The notes under the pieces: model-generated
Seen by the model: the letters and a program-made list of their open reading frames with translations, nothing else
Database searches by the model: none
What the model was told of the DNA's origin: nothing
Translations under genes and position numbers: made by a program
NCBI GenBank assembly: GCA_018304565.1
Contig: JAGVVX010000057.1
Location: forward strand, 1-5,468
Origin: Candidatus Aenigmatarchaeota archaeon
GTDB taxonomy: Archaea > Aenigmatarchaeota > Aenigmatarchaeia > GW2011-AR5
Direction: 5' to 3'
Length of the DNA stretch: 5,468 nt
Part shown: piece after piece, positions 4,802-5,468 of the stretch
How positions within the stretch are numbered: position 1 is the stretch's first letter
Layout: each line of letters starts with the position of its first letter

Positions 4802-5212
4802 TTACTTATATTCCCGCCAGACGCGTTTGCATTTTGTGCAGCGGAAGAACTGCGTCGGCGGCTCGTCAGCGCTGCGCGTTTGCTGGAGCCAGTACCAAGC
4901 CTGTCGGTTGCCGCATTTCGGGCATTCTATTTCTGTCATGGGCAGGTATGTAATGTCTTTCTCCAGTATCACAACGCCCTTCTTGTTTTTCTTTTCCTCG
5001 ACTATTTTCAGGATTTGTACGTGCTTTTTAGTTTCGTAACCGCAGCGTCGGCACTTGAAAGCAATAGTCTTGCCTTTCTTAGCAGGAACAAGTATCGTTC
5101 CGCATTTCTTGCAGAACTCGATGGATCCTGCCTTTGCGGTTTTTGATTCTTGCGGTCTTTTCTCTTTTTTTCTAGAAATCATTTTTCCCCTTTTCCCCTT
5201 TTTCTTTGCCAT
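4802..5212 (-). CDS. tfs: Transcription factor S (TFIIS-like), complete copy with Lys-rich N-terminal extension
   Basis: This copy is complete from ATG 5212 (136 residues). It has an N-terminal zinc ribbon (C34-x2-C37, C54-x2-C57), a charged linker with VVILEKDITYLP, and the C-terminal TFIIS ribbon (C97-x2-C100, C125-x2-C128) with QTRSADEPPT, where D116-E117 is the acidic pair needed for RNA cleavage, ending WREYK. All eight zinc ligands are present, so it should be active. Archaeal TFS usually begins only a few residues before the first Cys; here about 30 extra residues, mostly Lys/Arg, precede it. The TATA-like box at 5241-5247 favours ATG 5212; TTG 5224 upstream is unlikely and Met11 (5182) is an alternative that would shorten the extension to about 20 residues. 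It resembles the copy at 1-263 closely in the C-terminal ribbon. It stands alone, divergent from the AbrB-type gene. Confidence 0.95.
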   Translation of the reverse strand: MAKKKGKRGKMISRKKEKRPQESKTAKAGSIEFCKKCGTILVPAKKGKTIAFKCRRCGYETKKHVQILKIVEEKKNKKGVVILEKDITYLPMTEIECPKCGNRQAWYWLQQTRSADEPPTQFFRCTKCKRVWREYK

Positions 5213-5240
5213 GATGACCGCCAAAGAAGCAATTTTTTTA

Positions 5241-5247
5241 GGATAAA
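5241..5247 (-). promoter_or_regulatory. TATA-like box of the complete tfs gene
   Basis: The minus strand reads TTTATCC, beginning 35 bases before ATG 5212, giving a predicted leader of about five bases. A second A+T stretch (TTTTAATA, 5270-5263) lies further upstream and may serve the divergent gene instead. Confidence 0.4.
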
Positions 5248-5262
5248 CCTTAAGAGCCTATC

Positions 5263-5270
5263 TATTAAAA
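5263..5270 (+). promoter_or_regulatory. Weak TATA-like box of the AbrB-type gene
   Basis: TATTAAAA would place the transcript start near 5293, leaving a leader of about 35 bases. That leader would hold or abut a small hairpin (GGGCTT 5290-5295 with AAGTCC 5299-5304, one G-U pair) and a GGGGAG ribosome site (5315-5320). Confidence 0.3.
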
Positions 5271-5327
5271 TGTAAAGTGGGATTTTTGTGGGCTTTGCAA
5301 GTCCGATACTGGCTGGGGAGATTTCTT

Positions 5328-5468
5328 ATGAGAAATTTTAACATTGTTAAGATAGATTCGAAAGGCAGAATAATCGTTCCTTCTCACATACGCGGCTATC
5401 TGGGCCTGAAGGAAGGGACGGAACTGATAGTTGCAAATAACGGCAACAAGGAGCTGAGAATATTTCCG
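5328..5468 (+). CDS. AbrB/MazE/SpoVT-type DNA-binding protein, 3' end cut by window edge
   Basis: The first 47 residues are visible and form a swapped-hairpin AbrB domain: VKIDSKGRIIVPSHIRGYLG (7-26), then LKEGTELIVA (27-36) and ELRIFP at the edge. This is the usual 'D-kGRi-iP-ir--lgi-eGt-l' pattern. Such proteins bind DNA as dimers, acting as transcription regulators or as antitoxins; archaeal members can also carry a C-terminal ligand-binding domain (for example ACT), which cannot be judged here. The start ATG 5328 is supported by GGGGAG (5315-5320), seven bases upstream, the only clear stand-alone Shine-Dalgarno-like site in the window, in contrast to the apparently leaderless neighbours. 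It is divergent from the complete tfs gene, with an intergenic region of about 115 bases. Confidence 0.88.
   Translation, partial: MRNFNIVKIDSKGRIIVPSHIRGYLGLKEGTELIVANNGNKELRIFP

Noticed and set aside
5171..5206. Repeated TTTTCCCC tract as a low-complexity regulatory element
   Set aside because: It is the antisense of Lys/Gly-rich codons in the N-terminal extension of the complete TFS, which explains it fully.
4787..5246. Plus-strand frames of 63-119 codons opposite the complete tfs gene
   Set aside because: The minus strand has all eight zinc ligands and the DE pair of TFS; the plus frames are hydrophobic or Cys/Phe-rich by-products of Lys-rich codons read backwards.

Overview
The window reads as archaeal chromosome. 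The evidence is two genes for transcription factor S (TFS, the archaeal TFIIS-like RNA polymerase cleavage factor), a Ste24-like M48 protease, a MIP18/SufT-type protein and an AbrB-type regulator. TATA-like boxes repeatedly sit about 27-36 bases (first box base to start codon) upstream of start codons, leaving little or no leader. The lineage cannot be fixed from 5.5 kb; an uncultivated or DPANN-like archaeon is possible, but that is inference.

Layout. On the minus strand at the left edge, a Ste24/M48 membrane metalloprotease gene (260-1384) overlaps by four bases a first tfs gene (263 to below 1) that runs off the window. Divergent from the protease is a small plus-strand gene of unknown function (1474-1737). 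It meets a minus-strand MIP18/SufT gene (1741-2046) tail to tail. Then come a minus-strand conserved protein of unknown function (2084-2560) and a plus-strand calcium/cation exchanger of the CaCA superfamily (2685-3620). The stretch 3621-3937 has no confident gene. It holds three adjacent hairpins, a short possible membrane peptide, and a minus-strand stretch resembling the last codons of a tfs gene. Next is an A+T-rich two-gene minus-strand module (3938-4653): a toxin-like small basic protein followed by a DUF2283 protein, joined by a four-base overlap. A perfect dyad lies upstream of it (4708-4727). A second, complete tfs gene follows (4802-5212, minus) and, divergent from it, the start of an AbrB-family regulator (5328 to beyond 5468).

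How the parts relate. Most genes look like single-gene units with their own promoter; only ste24-like/tfs and the toxin-like/DUF2283 pair look co-translated. The conserved housekeeping-type genes (tfs, SufT-like, protease, exchanger) are interspersed with A+T-rich accessory-looking genes (2084-2560 and 3938-4653). The points most worth a second look are the two tfs paralogues with a possible third decayed tail, the exchanger's altered ion-binding residues, the hairpin cluster, and the putative toxin-antitoxin pair with its dyad.
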